NCBI GenBank assembly: GCA_029262375.1
Contig: JAJCZM010000051.1
Coordinates: forward strand, 186,001 to 250,000
Direction: 5' to 3'
Source of the DNA: Deltaproteobacteria bacterium
GTDB taxonomy: Bacteria; Desulfobacterota; Binatia; UBA1149; SPBQ01
DNA length: 64,000 nucleotides
The position numbers and the translations under genes were made by a program. The notes beneath the pieces were generated by a model. It saw only the letters and a program-made list of their open reading frames with translations. It was not told the DNA's origin and searched no databases. Below are positions 8,450 through 17,724 of this stretch, piece after piece. The stretch's first letter is position 1; each line of letters begins with the position of its first letter.

Positions 8450-9430
8450 ATGCAATACCTACGCACCCCCAACGAATGCTTTGCCAATCTGCGCGGGTAC
8501 GACTTCGCGCCGAACTACGCCGACATACGATCGCACACGCGTACGCGCATGCAGATGCACTACGTCGACGAAGGACCTCGCGACGGCGCACCGGTATTGA
8601 TGGTCCACGGTCAACCGACCTGGTCGTATCTCTACCGGAAAATGATTCCGCCTATCGCCGCAGCCGGCCATCGGGCGATCGCCCCCGACCTCATCGGGTT
8701 CGGACGCAGCGACAAGCCGGTCGATAAGACCGAGTACAGCTTCGAGCGACACATCGATTGGCTCGAAGAACTCGTCATCGGCCTGGATCTGGCGAACATC
8801 ACACTCGTCGGCCAAGACTGGGGCGGCCCTATCGCGCTCGGCGTGCTCGCGCGCCACCCGGACCGTTTCGCGCGCGTAGTGGCTGCGAACACGATGCTTC
8901 ACTGCTGCGACCCCGACGTGGCCGGTCGCGTATCGTGGTCCAATCACGGCGTCGGCGATGACGACGTCCGCATCTCGCAGCACCTGCTCAACTGGATCGT
9001 CTTCTCGCAACGCGCGTCCGACTTCGACGCGAGCATGACGGTCGGCGCATCCACGGTCGCAGCGATGGATGACGCCACGCTCGCCGCCTACGACGCGCCG
9101 TTCCCGGGGCCGCGCTACAAAGCAGGCGTGCGCCAGTTCCCAATTCTGATTCCGGTGACTCCCAGCGATGAAGGCGCAGCGATCAACCGCGCGACATGGG
9201 AGGCTTTGGCTCACTTCGATCGACCGTTTCTGACCGCGTTCGGTGACAGTGACCCCGGCACGGGCGGATGGGACGCGATCTTTCAGGAGCGCGTTCCGGG
9301 CGCGCGCGGGCAGGCGCATACGACGATCAAGAACGCCGGCCACTTCATTCAAGAGGACGCCGGCGAGGAACTGGCGGGCATCGTGACGGCGTTCATCAAG
9401 TCAACCGAGTCAACCACGGCAAAGTCATGA
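8450..9430 (+). CDS. Haloalkane dehalogenase-like alpha/beta hydrolase
   Basis: A 326-aa hydrolase close to haloalkane dehalogenases, which replace a halogen with hydroxyl through an Asp nucleophile. HGQPTWSYLYRKM (53-65) matches the oxyanion region of subfamily I. GQDWGG gives nucleophile D123 with the halide-binding W124. GDSDPGTGG (260-268) supplies the acid after strand 7. H293 in NAGHF is the catalytic base. The usual Glu of HGEPTW is Gln here. The frame is open further upstream, but homology begins at MQYLRTP. Its stop overlaps the next start as ATGA. Actual substrate (haloalkane or epoxide-like) is unknown. Confidence 0.82.
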   Translation: MQYLRTPNECFANLRGYDFAPNYADIRSHTRTRMQMHYVDEGPRDGAPVLMVHGQPTWSYLYRKMIPPIAAAGHRAIAPDLIGFGRSDKPVDKTEYSFERHIDWLEELVIGLDLANITLVGQDWGGPIALGVLARHPDRFARVVAANTMLHCCDPDVAGRVSWSNHGVGDDDVRISQHLLNWIVFSQRASDFDASMTVGASTVAAMDDATLAAYDAPFPGPRYKAGVRQFPILIPVTPSDEGAAINRATWEALAHFDRPFLTAFGDSDPGTGGWDAIFQERVPGARGQAHTTIKNAGHFIQEDAGEELAGIVTAFIKSTESTTAKS

Positions 9431-10413
9431 GCGACTACGCGTACGATCCAGAGTTGGCCGACATCGTTCCGTTTCTTCCGACAGTCATAGATTGGTCGGA
9501 CATCCCACAGGCACGCGCGAACATGGAGCAACTGATTCTCGCCGCTGCGCCCGGCGACCCACCGCCGGACCAGGTCACGTTCGAGGATCGAAGCATTCCC
9601 GGACCGGTGGGCGCACCCCAGGTACTGGTTCGAATCTATCGGCCGATGGCCGCCACGTCGCCGAGCCCGGCGCTCCTGTACATTCACGGCGGCGGTTTTT
9701 GCTTCGGTTCGATCGAGACCGAACACCTCGGTGCCGCCTCGGTTGCCATCGGCACGAATGCGATAACGGTCTCCGTGGAGTACCGACTCGCGCCGGAGCA
9801 TCCGTTCCCGGCAGGCGCCGAGGATTGCTACGCCGCTTTGGTCTGGATGAAGAACGAAGCGATATCCCTCGGCATCGACCCGGACCGCATCGCAGTCACG
9901 GGCTCGAGCGCGGGCGGCGGTTTGTCCGCCGCGGTCGCGCTGATGGCGCGAGACCGCGGCGGCCCGCAGCTGTGCTTTCAGGCGCTGGGCATTCCGGAAC
10001 TCGACGACAGACTCGACACGCCGTCGATGAAGGCGTTCACGGACACGCCGCTGTGGAATCGTCCGAACGCCGAGATGAGTTGGCGCTGTTATCTCGGCGA
10101 GAATCCCGGCGAGAATCTCCCTCAGAATCACGACGATAGTCCCGGTGAAGTTTCTCCGTACGCCGCTCCCGCAAGGTCTGAGGATCTCAGCGGCCTACCT
10201 CCGGCCTACATTTCGACCATGCAGTTCGATCCGTTGCGCGACGAGGGGATTCACTATGCGCTCCGGTTGCTCGAGAGCGGCGTGACCGTCGAACTACATC
10301 AGTTCCCCGGCACCTTCCACGGTTCGAGCCTGGTTACTTCTGCGAACGTCTCCAAGCGCGCCACGGCAGAGATGTCGCTTGCAATCCGCCGCGCACTGCA
10401 CGGGCCTCGCTAG
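9427..10413 (+). CDS. Alpha/beta hydrolase, hormone-sensitive-lipase family esterase
   Basis: A 328-aa esterase/lipase. The HSL oxyanion motif HGGGF is at 87-91 and the nucleophile S161 sits in GSSAGG, where most members have GDSAGG. YRLAPEHPFPAG is a family hallmark. The catalytic Asp (FDPLRDEG) and His (PGTFHG) follow near the C-terminus. The ATG at 9427 overlaps the dehalogenase stop, implying one message. The product likely hydrolyses short-chain or xenobiotic esters in the cytoplasm. Confidence 0.88.
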   Translation: MSDYAYDPELADIVPFLPTVIDWSDIPQARANMEQLILAAAPGDPPPDQVTFEDRSIPGPVGAPQVLVRIYRPMAATSPSPALLYIHGGGFCFGSIETEHLGAASVAIGTNAITVSVEYRLAPEHPFPAGAEDCYAALVWMKNEAISLGIDPDRIAVTGSSAGGGLSAAVALMARDRGGPQLCFQALGIPELDDRLDTPSMKAFTDTPLWNRPNAEMSWRCYLGENPGENLPQNHDDSPGEVSPYAAPARSEDLSGLPPAYISTMQFDPLRDEGIHYALRLLESGVTVELHQFPGTFHGSSLVTSANVSKRATAEMSLAIRRALHGPR

Positions 10414-10454
10414 CAAGCTTGCGGGGCCGGCGAACGAAGCTTAGAACTCACGGG

Positions 10455-11225
10455 ATGTTCGAAACGATCACCGCCGAAGTCGATGCCGCCAATTCGGCAC
10501 TCGGCCGACTCACCCTCAATAGACCCGATAAGCTCAATCCGTTATCCGCGACCGCGCTGCAGGAGATCGCAGACGCCGCCAAGTGGTTCGACGATCAGAA
10601 GACCATCAAGGTCGTGGTGGTATCAGGAGCGGGCAGGGCGTTCTCGGCCGGCGCGGACCTCGGCACGTTCGCCGGAAAGCAAAAACTCTCGATACGCGAG
10701 GCATCGGACCTCGGGCGGACGATGGCAGACGCAGTGGAGAACATGCGCGCGCTAACGATCGCCGCCATTCGCGGATGGTGCGTCGGAGGAGGCGTCGTGC
10801 TGGCCAGTGCCTGCGATCTACGTATCGCCGCCACCAGTGCGCGCTTCTCGATCCCCGAGGTCGATCTCGGAATCCCATTGGCCTGGGGCGGCATCCCACG
10901 ATTGGTACGCGAAATCGGGCCGGCGATGACGAAGGAACTGGTGCTCACGTGCCGCCGCTTCGATGCAACCGAAGCCAAGAGTATCGGGTTCTTGAATCGC
11001 ATCGTCGACGAAAGCGAACTCGATCGTGAAGTGATCGACCTCGCCGCAAGTCTCGCAGCGAAGGCGTCGCATGCCCTGTTCTCAACGAAACGCCACGTCG
11101 ACGCAGTAACCGCGCAGATGATCGGCTTGCGACACAGTTGGTCGGACGCCGATGGGCTGGTCACCGCGTTCGGAGACGAAGAGTGCGCCGCCGCGCGCAA
11201 GACGTACCTGGACTCGAAGAACTGA
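10455..11225 (+). CDS. Enoyl-CoA hydratase/isomerase-family protein lacking one catalytic Glu
   Basis: A 256-aa crotonase-fold protein. The CoA-binding region has LNRPDKLNPL (21-30) and FSAGADLG. The oxyanion-hole segment VGGGVVLASACDLRIA (110-125) is clear. In true hydratases the position after GGGx is Glu (E144 in the rat enzyme); here it is V115. The second Glu is kept (E135 in FSIPEVDLGIP). This suggests an isomerase-like or other crotonase reaction rather than plain hydration. The start at 10455 gives the usual N-terminal strand; the 12 upstream codons in frame are not conserved-looking. Confidence 0.85.
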   Translation: MFETITAEVDAANSALGRLTLNRPDKLNPLSATALQEIADAAKWFDDQKTIKVVVVSGAGRAFSAGADLGTFAGKQKLSIREASDLGRTMADAVENMRALTIAAIRGWCVGGGVVLASACDLRIAATSARFSIPEVDLGIPLAWGGIPRLVREIGPAMTKELVLTCRRFDATEAKSIGFLNRIVDESELDREVIDLAASLAAKASHALFSTKRHVDAVTAQMIGLRHSWSDADGLVTAFGDEECAAARKTYLDSKN

Positions 11226-11226
11226 G

Positions 11227-11724
11227 ATGGCACGTACGAGTATCGTTGAAGCGATCGGCCCGCTGCTCGCGCACTATGATCGAGAAGAGCAGCCTGTGTT
11301 CGTCGCCGCCGGCGAACGACTGGCTGCGCAGCGCTACCGCCTATGGGCCGACGAAGTCTCGAACGGCTCCGACCGCGAAGCGCTGCGATCGTGCGCCACA
11401 CGCGAGGAAGAAATAGCGAATCGCATTGATGCGCTACACCCGTGCGCAGCCGACCTGCACGCGCGTATCGACCGCGAGAATCCGGATCTACAAGATCGTT
11501 ATACGTCGATATTCGATGGACTGAGTCTCCCCGAACAGTTCGCCGTTCAGGCGGAAGGTGAGCGCGCGGGCGCCGCGACCTGGCGCGCCTTCGCGCGCGA
11601 CTGCACCGACGAGGCACACCGCAAGGAATACCTCGCGTGTGCACAACTCGAAGAACAAAGCGCCGAAATATTGGAGAGGCTCGTCGCGCTCTTCACGCAC
11701 GACAATACGGAGGATCGTCGATGA
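11227..11724 (+). CDS. Hypothetical helical protein, possibly ferritin-like
   Basis: A 165-aa, almost wholly helical protein rich in Glu, Ala and Arg. It begins 1 nt after the crotonase stop, so the two are likely co-translated. Repeated helical stretches such as HYDREEQPVF and AQLEEQSAEILERL resemble a four-helix bundle, and paired Glu spacing hints at the ferritin-like superfamily. No diagnostic E-x-x-H pair is visible. I do not assign a function. Confidence 0.6.
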   Translation: MARTSIVEAIGPLLAHYDREEQPVFVAAGERLAAQRYRLWADEVSNGSDREALRSCATREEEIANRIDALHPCAADLHARIDRENPDLQDRYTSIFDGLSLPEQFAVQAEGERAGAATWRAFARDCTDEAHRKEYLACAQLEEQSAEILERLVALFTHDNTEDRR

Positions 11725-11811
11725 CCACGGAAGCTACGATGCCGGCCATGCCGGCAATGCCTGCCCTACGGCTGATCGTGCGCCAAGACCTCACGGCTGG
11801 ATGATCCATCG

Positions 11812-12108
11812 ATGTCGTACTACATAGTCGCGAACATCAAAATCGAAGACCCCGATGAGTACGCTACGTACCAAGATGGATTTCTCGAAGTGTTCGAGCA
11901 GTTCAAGGGCGAAGTGGTGCTGGTCGCCGACGACCCGGTCGTGGTCGAAGGCGACTGGCCGTACACGCGTGTCGTCGTGCTCCGATTCCCAACGCAGGAC
12001 GAAGCGCTGGCCTGGTACTCATCGGATGGCTATCAGGCGATCATGAAACACCGCGTGAATGCATCGACCGCTGCTATCGTGTCGGCGGAAGGCTTCGACA
12101 CGCCCTGA
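11812..12108 (+). CDS. DUF1330-family protein
   Basis: A 98-aa ferredoxin-like alpha-beta protein of the DUF1330 family. Typical features are the opening SYYIVANIKIEDPDEYATY, the central VVEGDWPYTRVVVLRFPTQDEALAWY and the SDGYQAIMKHR helix. Function is unknown in the family. It sits in the same + strand run as the esterase and crotonase genes, 87 nt after the helical protein. Confidence 0.85.
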   Translation: MSYYIVANIKIEDPDEYATYQDGFLEVFEQFKGEVVLVADDPVVVEGDWPYTRVVVLRFPTQDEALAWYSSDGYQAIMKHRVNASTAAIVSAEGFDTP

Positions 12109-12141
12109 GCGAAGTCGCCCTCACAACATCGTTGATATGAC

Positions 12142-12158
12142 GAGCCGCCCGGCGGCTC
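12142..12158. other. Short perfect GC hairpin
   Basis: GAGCCGCCCGGCGGCTC is a perfect inverted repeat 33 nt after the DUF1330 stop. No U-run follows on either strand, so it may only be a pausing or mRNA-stability structure. Confidence 0.4.
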
Positions 12159-12170
12159 TCCGTATCCACC

Positions 12171-12221
12171 TGTAGCAAGCCGTAGCAAGCCCTACCTAGC
12201 CGGAGCTAGCCATACGTAGCC
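12171..12221 (+). repeat. TAGC-containing degenerate repeats just before a start codon
   Basis: Two TAGCAAGCC copies (12173, 12183) and three TAGCC copies lie directly before the ATG at 12222. This is another short repeat array placed between a stop and the next start, as at 4042 and 7875. Confidence 0.6.
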
Positions 12222-13064
12222 ATGCAGCTGGAAATCGAAGTCATCGCGTTGGTCCTCTTCTCCGCGTTCCTACACGCGGGATGGAATGCGATCACCAAGT
12301 CGAGCAGCGACCCACTGATCAACATGGCCGTCGTCACGGCGAGCGGTGGCTTGATAGCCGGTGCCATGATTCCGCTGACACCGACGCTTCACCCCGATGC
12401 ATTTCCATATTTGCTGTGCTCGGCGGCGCTGCACTTCATCTACCAACTCACTCTCGTTCGCGCTTATCGCTATGGAGACTTGAGCCAGGTCTATCCGATC
12501 GCGCGCGGCATCGCGCCGCTTGGCGTTGCGCTGCTGGCAGCAGTCATCGCGCGCGAAATTCCGTCTGCACGGCAAACCTTGGGACTGGCAATCGCGTCCG
12601 CCTCGATCATGAGTTTGGGGCTGATCGGACGTAGCCACGCGCGCTCACGCACGGCGGTCTGGCTGTCTCTTGTAACCGGTGCGCTCATCGGCATGTACAC
12701 GTTCATCGACGCCACCGGCGTGCGAGTCGGCGGGCACGCGTCGAGCTACATATCATGGATGTTCTTCGTGGACTCGTTCCCCATCGCCATCGCGGCAGCC
12801 TTGCGAAGACGCGGTCGCGTCATGCCCTACATCCGTAAAGAAGGTCCGCGCGCCGTAATCGGAGGAATGATGGCGATTGCCGGCTACGGCGCGGTGCTGT
12901 GGGCGATGGGACGCGGTGCGATGGCGCCGGTGGCATCGCTGCGCGAAGCCAGCGTCCTGATCGCTGCGATTCTCGGCACCCGACTGCTCGGCGAGCCCTT
13001 CGGGCGGCAACGCGTGCTAGCCGCCGCCGGCACCGTCATCGGCCTACTGCTGGTGCAGCTCTAG
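12222..13064 (+). CDS. EamA/DMT-superfamily permease
   Basis: A 280-aa inner-membrane protein with about ten hydrophobic helices arranged as two EamA repeats. The first repeat ends with RAYRYGDLSQVYPIARGIAP and the second has GRGAMAPVASLREASVLIAA, the paired conserved segments of drug/metabolite transporters. The C-terminus keeps the GEPFGRQR...GTVIGLLL pattern. The substrate is unknown. It could export a metabolite from the neighbouring catabolic genes, but that is only inferred from position. Confidence 0.85.
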   Translation: MQLEIEVIALVLFSAFLHAGWNAITKSSSDPLINMAVVTASGGLIAGAMIPLTPTLHPDAFPYLLCSAALHFIYQLTLVRAYRYGDLSQVYPIARGIAPLGVALLAAVIAREIPSARQTLGLAIASASIMSLGLIGRSHARSRTAVWLSLVTGALIGMYTFIDATGVRVGGHASSYISWMFFVDSFPIAIAAALRRRGRVMPYIRKEGPRAVIGGMMAIAGYGAVLWAMGRGAMAPVASLREASVLIAAILGTRLLGEPFGRQRVLAAAGTVIGLLLVQL

Positions 13065-13198
13065 AACCGCTCTGTGATCTTGCGCTAACGCGTCACGTCG
13101 AACATGGTCACCTGTGCTGCCTTCGCCACACACGGAGCAGGGCATCGGACCGTCGCGCGCCGTCACCGCCGCACGCGGGGGCGGCCAGATCGGGCATA

Positions 13199-13567
13199 GT
13201 GGTAGAATCGACGTTTTATCCGCATGACGACCTGCTCGTCACGACGTTACGCAACAACGTAACATTGGGCGACCTCGTCAAAGCGCTCTCGATGTATGAC
13301 GACGACGATTTTCGCGATACCACCGACGTCGTTTACGACATGCGCGACGTCGAAATTGGGTTCGACGCCTCGGCTATGGATTCGCTCAACGCCATGTTCG
13401 GGCGTCGTATGCGCCGCGGAGTCGGTACCAAGACGGCCATCGTGACAAACAGTAAGTTCGTCGAATCGGTCCTCAAGACCGCCTACGAGGCCAAGAACTT
13501 GCAGACGATTTGGAAGTTCTTCGACGACCTCGAGGGCGCAATCGCGTGGGCCAAAGCACCGCAATAG
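13199..13567 (+). CDS. Small SpoIIAA/STAS-like protein
   Basis: A 122-aa protein with alternating strands and helices: LLVTTLRNNVTLGDLVKAL, TTDVVYDMRDVEIGFD, TKTAIVTNSKFVESVL and the ending FFDDLEGAIAWAKAPQ. The last segment resembles the C-terminus of SpoIIAA-like STAS proteins. The open frame extends far upstream, but only from GTG 13199 does the sequence look like a folded domain. No clear ribosome-binding site is seen, so the start is uncertain. Confidence 0.6.
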   Translation: MVESTFYPHDDLLVTTLRNNVTLGDLVKALSMYDDDDFRDTTDVVYDMRDVEIGFDASAMDSLNAMFGRRMRRGVGTKTAIVTNSKFVESVLKTAYEAKNLQTIWKFFDDLEGAIAWAKAPQ

Positions 13568-13612
13568 CCGCCGGCCCCGAGGCGCTATCGGCGCTAATAG
13601 AATCCACACGAC

Positions 13613-14059
13613 ATGAGATACTACGAAGACATCGACACCGACGTATACGTCTCGGCACCGGGCAGCTATGAGGTTACGGCGGACGAGATCATCGAGATGG
13701 GATCGCGCTGGGATCCGCAGCCGTTCCACATAGACCCCGAGGCGGCGAAGGAGTCGATCTTCGGCGGACTCGTCGCCTCATCGGTTCACCTGTTCGCCAT
13801 CGCGGTCGGCCTCGGGCACACGCGCGAGGAGCCCACCGCGGCCGTCACCGCACTCGGCTTTCAGGAGCTGCAATGGCATGCGCCGGCGCGCCCCGGCGAC
13901 CGGCTCCACCTACGATCGCGCGTGCTGAACAAGCGCTTGTCGGGCAGCAGACCGGACTGTGGGATCATCGAGTCACGCAGCGAGGTGCTCAATCAAGATG
14001 ATCAATTGGTCTTCGCCTACACGAGTGCGGCCCTTATTCGCAGGAAACCGGCCGACTGA
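13613..14059 (+). CDS. MaoC-like hotdog dehydratase
   Basis: A 148-aa single-hotdog protein of the (R)-specific enoyl-CoA hydratase/MaoC type. The hydratase motif DPQPFHIDPEAA supplies the catalytic Asp and His, followed by FGGLVASSVHLFAIA. The QELQWHAPARPGDRLHLRSRV strand pair is typical. It may act on CoA thioesters with the crotonase-like enzyme nearby. Acyl specificity cannot be told. Confidence 0.87.
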   Translation: MRYYEDIDTDVYVSAPGSYEVTADEIIEMGSRWDPQPFHIDPEAAKESIFGGLVASSVHLFAIAVGLGHTREEPTAAVTALGFQELQWHAPARPGDRLHLRSRVLNKRLSGSRPDCGIIESRSEVLNQDDQLVFAYTSAALIRRKPAD

Positions 14060-14140
14060 CGACTCCCGTGAAGCCGCCTTGCCGACCGCGGTGCCCGCAC
14101 AGCTTGATTCCCGCCGGGGGGCGGGCAAATTAGGTAGGCT

Positions 14141-17100
14141 TTGAGCTACGCGCACCTCCATCTGCATACGCACTACAGCCTACTCGACGGCGCCAACAAG
14201 ATCGGCGCGCTGCTCGACCGCGCGAAAGCACTCGATATGCCGGCGGCCGCCATGACCGACCACGGCAACATGTTCGGCACGGTGGACTTCTATCGCACCG
14301 CTGTAGATGCCGGTGTGAAGCCGATCATCGGATGCGAGGTCTACGTCGCCCCACGCAGCCGCACCGAGCGATCGAGCGTGGCAGCCGACGACTACGAGCG
14401 CGCGGGCAACTACCACCTGATCCTTCTCGCGCAAAATCTGCAGGGCTATCGAAACCTCTCGAAGATGGTTTCGCAAAGCTACATCGATGGCTTCTACTAC
14501 AAGCCGCGCATCGACAAAGAACTCTTGCGCGAGTTCAACGAAGGCATCATCTGCTTGAGTGGTTGTCTCGGTGGCGAAGTCGCAACGGCGATCACGAACG
14601 ACCGGCCCGACATCGCGCGCAAGGCGATCGAAGAGTACGCCGGGATCTTCGGCGACCGTTACTATCTCGAGATCCAAGACAACCACATGGATATGCAGGC
14701 CAAGGTCAATCGGCACCTGATCGAGATTTCGGGTGAGGTGGGCATTCCGTTGGTCGCCACCAACGATTGCCACTATCTCGAACACGAAGACCACGAGGCA
14801 CATGAAGTGCTTCTCTGTATCCAGACTGGCAAACGACTATCCGATGAGACGCGCTGGAAGTTCGAGACCGATCAACTCTTCGTCAAGTCGGGCAACCAAA
14901 TGCTCGACGCGTTTCCGGAGGTCCCCGAGGCCATCAAGACGTCGATCGACATTGCCGATCGATGCAACCTCGAACTCTCGTTCGGGCAGAACCAGTTCCC
15001 GGTCTACCAGTTGCCCGAAGGCCAGAGCCTCGAAGACACGCTCATCGAGCAGTCGAAAGAAGGACTCAGAGAGCGCCTCGACGTCATCCGCAAGCTTCGT
15101 CCCGACGTCAATGACGCCGCCTACTACGAACGCCTCGATATCGAACTCAAGACGATCATCGAGATGGAGTTCGCAGGCTACTTCCTCATCGTTGCGGATT
15201 TCATCAACTACGCGAAAGTGGAGGGGATCCCCGTAGGCCCGGGTCGCGGGTCGGCGGCCGGGAGTTTGGTTTCGTACGCGCTGAAAATCACCGACATCGA
15301 CCCGATCCCGTACAACCTACTGTTCGAGCGATTCTTGAACCCTGAACGAGTGTCGATGCCGGATATCGACGTCGATTTTTGTTACGAACGGCGCGACGAG
15401 GTCATTCGTTACGTACGCGAGAAGTACGGCAACGACCGAGTCGCCAACATCATCACGTTCGGAACGATGAAGGGCAAAGCCGCGATCCGCGACGTGGGGC
15501 GCGTGCTGGAATTCTCGTTCGCCGAAACCGATCGGATCTGCAAGCTCTATCCGGCGGCGCAACAGGGACGCGACTTCTCTTTGGCGCAGGCCCTGGAGAT
15601 GGAACCGAAGCTGCGCCAACTGCGCGACTCCGGTGAGCGAGAAACCAGGCTCTTCCAGTTCGCGCAGAAGCTGGAGGGTTTGGCCCGGCACGTATCGAAG
15701 CATGCTGCCGGCATCGTGATCTCCGAAAAACCTCTGGTAGAGAGTTGCCCGCTGTTCGTCGACAAAGACGGAACCGTGATGACGCAGTTCGCTGGGCCGG
15801 AGATCGAAGCGATCGGCCTGATCAAGTTCGACTTCCTCGGACTGAAGACGCTCACACTGGTGGCCGACACCGTCCGTCGCATCAAAGATTCCAAAGGCAT
15901 CGACATCGACCTGGCGACATTGCCGCTGGAGGATCCGGCGCCGTATCGTCTGATCACGCAGGCGGACACGGTCGGCATCTTCCAGATGGAAAGCGGCGGC
16001 ATGCGCAAGCTGCTGACTCAGATCAAGCCCTCGACGTTCGAAGACCTGATCGCCGTGCTCGCGCTATACCGTCCGGGTCCGCTCGATAGCGGAATGGTCG
16101 AGACCTACATTAAACGAAAGGACGGGCGTGAGATCGTCGTGTACCCCGATCCATCGCTAGCGGAGATTCTCAAAGAGACCTACGGCGTCATCGTTTACCA
16201 AGAGCAGGTCATGCAGATCGCCCAGATCTATGCCGGCTACTCTCTCGGCCAAGCCGACAATCTGCGTCGCGTGATGGGCAAGAAGAAGCTCGAAGCGATG
16301 GCCAAAGAGAAAGAGGGCTTTCTCAGCGGCGCCAAGGAACTGAGCAGACCCTCAAACGCTGCGGATCAGATCTTCCAGCAGATGGAGACGTTCGCCGCTT
16401 ACGGCTTCAACAAGTCGCACTCGGCAGCCTACGCGCTGGTGTCGTTCCAAACGGCGTATCTTAAGGCCCATTACCCGCGCGAGTTTCTGGCGGCACTATT
16501 GACGTTGGAGATGGGCGACACCGACAAGGTGTACAAGAATCTCGCCGACTGCCGCCAACACGGTATCGCCGTGCTGCCGCCGGACGTAAACGAAAGCCGC
16601 GCCGACTTCACCGTTTGTGAGGGCGGCATCCGCTTCGGCTTGGGCGCGGTAAAGGGCGCCGGCGGGAAGGCCGTCGATGTCATCATGGAAGCGCGCTCAG
16701 ACGGCCCCTTCGAATCGTTGGGCGATTTTTGTATTCGCACCGGCTCTTCTCAGGTAAATCGTCGGATCATCGAAGGGCTCATCAAGGCCGGCGCCTTCGA
16801 CAGCCTCAGCGATTCGCGCGCGGTTCTACTCGCAGGCCTCGACGCAACGATGTCGTGGGCAGTACGCGTGAAAGACGATCTCGATGCGGGACAGATGGGA
16901 CTGTTCGGAGGCGATTCCGGATCGAGCCAGCCGGAGCCCGATCCACCGAACGTCGCCAACTGGACCGAGGCCCAACGCCTGGAAGCCGAGCACGAGGTGG
17001 TTGGATTCTACATATCCGGCCATCCGCTCGACCGTCATCAGACCGACCTCGACTTTCTCGCGATCAAAAGCACCGACCTGCTCGACGACGAACTGGATCA

Positions 17101-17677
17101 AGCAACCGTTCGCGCAGCCGGCGTCACGAACACAGTGCGACTGAAGAACAGCAAGAAGGGCGATCGCTATGCGACGTTCAACCTGGAGGACCAAGGCGGC
17201 TCGATCGAAGTCATTGCTTGGCCCAAAGTCTTCTCGAATTGCGAAAGTGCTATTGTCGGACGCGAACCGGTTTTCGTATCCGGCCGGTTGGAAATCGGCG
17301 AGGGATTTCGCGGCACCGCAGCCGCTGCGGTAGAAGAGGGCGACGATGCAGCCGGCGCATCAGCGAGCGGCGGCTTCCGCATGAAGCCGCAAATCATCGC
17401 GGAAGAGATCACGATACTGACCGAGAAGCGGCGTCGCACTGCACGCGGCGTCGACATTGCGGTAAGCGGCGGAAGCCTTGGCAACGACGACATGGAGCAA
17501 CTGAAGGCTACGCTGCAAAAACATCCCGGCACGTGCAGACCATTCCTGAAGGTCCACCGAGCCGGCGAAACCGAAACCTGGATCGAGCTCCCCAAGGAAC
17601 TCGGGGTCGATCCTACCGACGGCTTCCTGAGTGAGATCGAAGATCTGCTCGGTCCCGGCTCGGCCACCTTAAGGTAG
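14141..17677 (+). CDS. dnaE: DNA polymerase III subunit alpha (TTG start)
   Basis: The replicative C-family polymerase, 1178 aa, standard DnaE1 layout. An N-terminal PHP domain starts [13 protein letters not shown]. The active site has [12 protein letters not shown] and PDIDVDF (407-413), with the third Asp in [10 protein letters not shown] near 563. The helix-hairpin-helix and OB regions follow, the OB part near 990-1080 ([10 protein letters not shown]). The start must be TTG 14141: an in-frame TAG at 14135-14137 excludes anything upstream and the PHP domain begins four residues later. AGGTAGG lies 3 nt before the TTG. Confidence 0.97.
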   Translation: MSYAHLHLHTHYSLLDGANKIGALLDRAKALDMPAAAMTDHGNMFGTVDFYRTAVDAGVKPIIGCEVYVAPRSRTERSSVAADDYERAGNYHLILLAQNLQGYRNLSKMVSQSYIDGFYYKPRIDKELLREFNEGIICLSGCLGGEVATAITNDRPDIARKAIEEYAGIFGDRYYLEIQDNHMDMQAKVNRHLIEISGEVGIPLVATNDCHYLEHEDHEAHEVLLCIQTGKRLSDETRWKFETDQLFVKSGNQMLDAFPEVPEAIKTSIDIADRCNLELSFGQNQFPVYQLPEGQSLEDTLIEQSKEGLRERLDVIRKLRPDVNDAAYYERLDIELKTIIEMEFAGYFLIVADFINYAKVEGIPVGPGRGSAAGSLVSYALKITDIDPIPYNLLFERFLNPERVSMPDIDVDFCYERRDEVIRYVREKYGNDRVANIITFGTMKGKAAIRDVGRVLEFSFAETDRICKLYPAAQQGRDFSLAQALEMEPKLRQLRDSGERETRLFQFAQKLEGLARHVSKHAAGIVISEKPLVESCPLFVDKDGTVMTQFAGPEIEAIGLIKFDFLGLKTLTLVADTVRRIKDSKGIDIDLATLPLEDPAPYRLITQADTVGIFQMESGGMRKLLTQIKPSTFEDLIAVLALYRPGPLDSGMVETYIKRKDGREIVVYPDPSLAEILKETYGVIVYQEQVMQIAQIYAGYSLGQADNLRRVMGKKKLEAMAKEKEGFLSGAKELSRPSNAADQIFQQMETFAAYGFNKSHSAAYALVSFQTAYLKAHYPREFLAALLTLEMGDTDKVYKNLADCRQHGIAVLPPDVNESRADFTVCEGGIRFGLGAVKGAGGKAVDVIMEARSDGPFESLGDFCIRTGSSQVNRRIIEGLIKAGAFDSLSDSRAVLLAGLDATMSWAVRVKDDLDAGQMGLFGGDSGSSQPEPDPPNVANWTEAQRLEAEHEVVGFYISGHPLDRHQTDLDFLAIKSTDLLDDELDQATVRAAGVTNTVRLKNSKKGDRYATFNLEDQGGSIEVIAWPKVFSNCESAIVGREPVFVSGRLEIGEGFRGTAAAAVEEGDDAAGASASGGFRMKPQIIAEEITILTEKRRRTARGVDIAVSGGSLGNDDMEQLKATLQKHPGTCRPFLKVHRAGETETWIELPKELGVDPTDGFLSEIEDLLGPGSATLR

Positions 17678-17724
17678 CTTCGCAACGTAAACCCGAAACT
17701 GCGGTTCTCGTTTGGTCCGGTGCA

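Noticed and set aside
11721..11804. 27-aa frame starting by ATGA overlap after the helical protein
   Set aside because: Contains three ATGCCGGC-type repeats and no site of its own; too short to support.
12899..13198. Upstream extension of the STAS-like frame
   Set aside because: Overlaps the EamA gene and is Arg-rich; homology-like sequence starts only at 13199.
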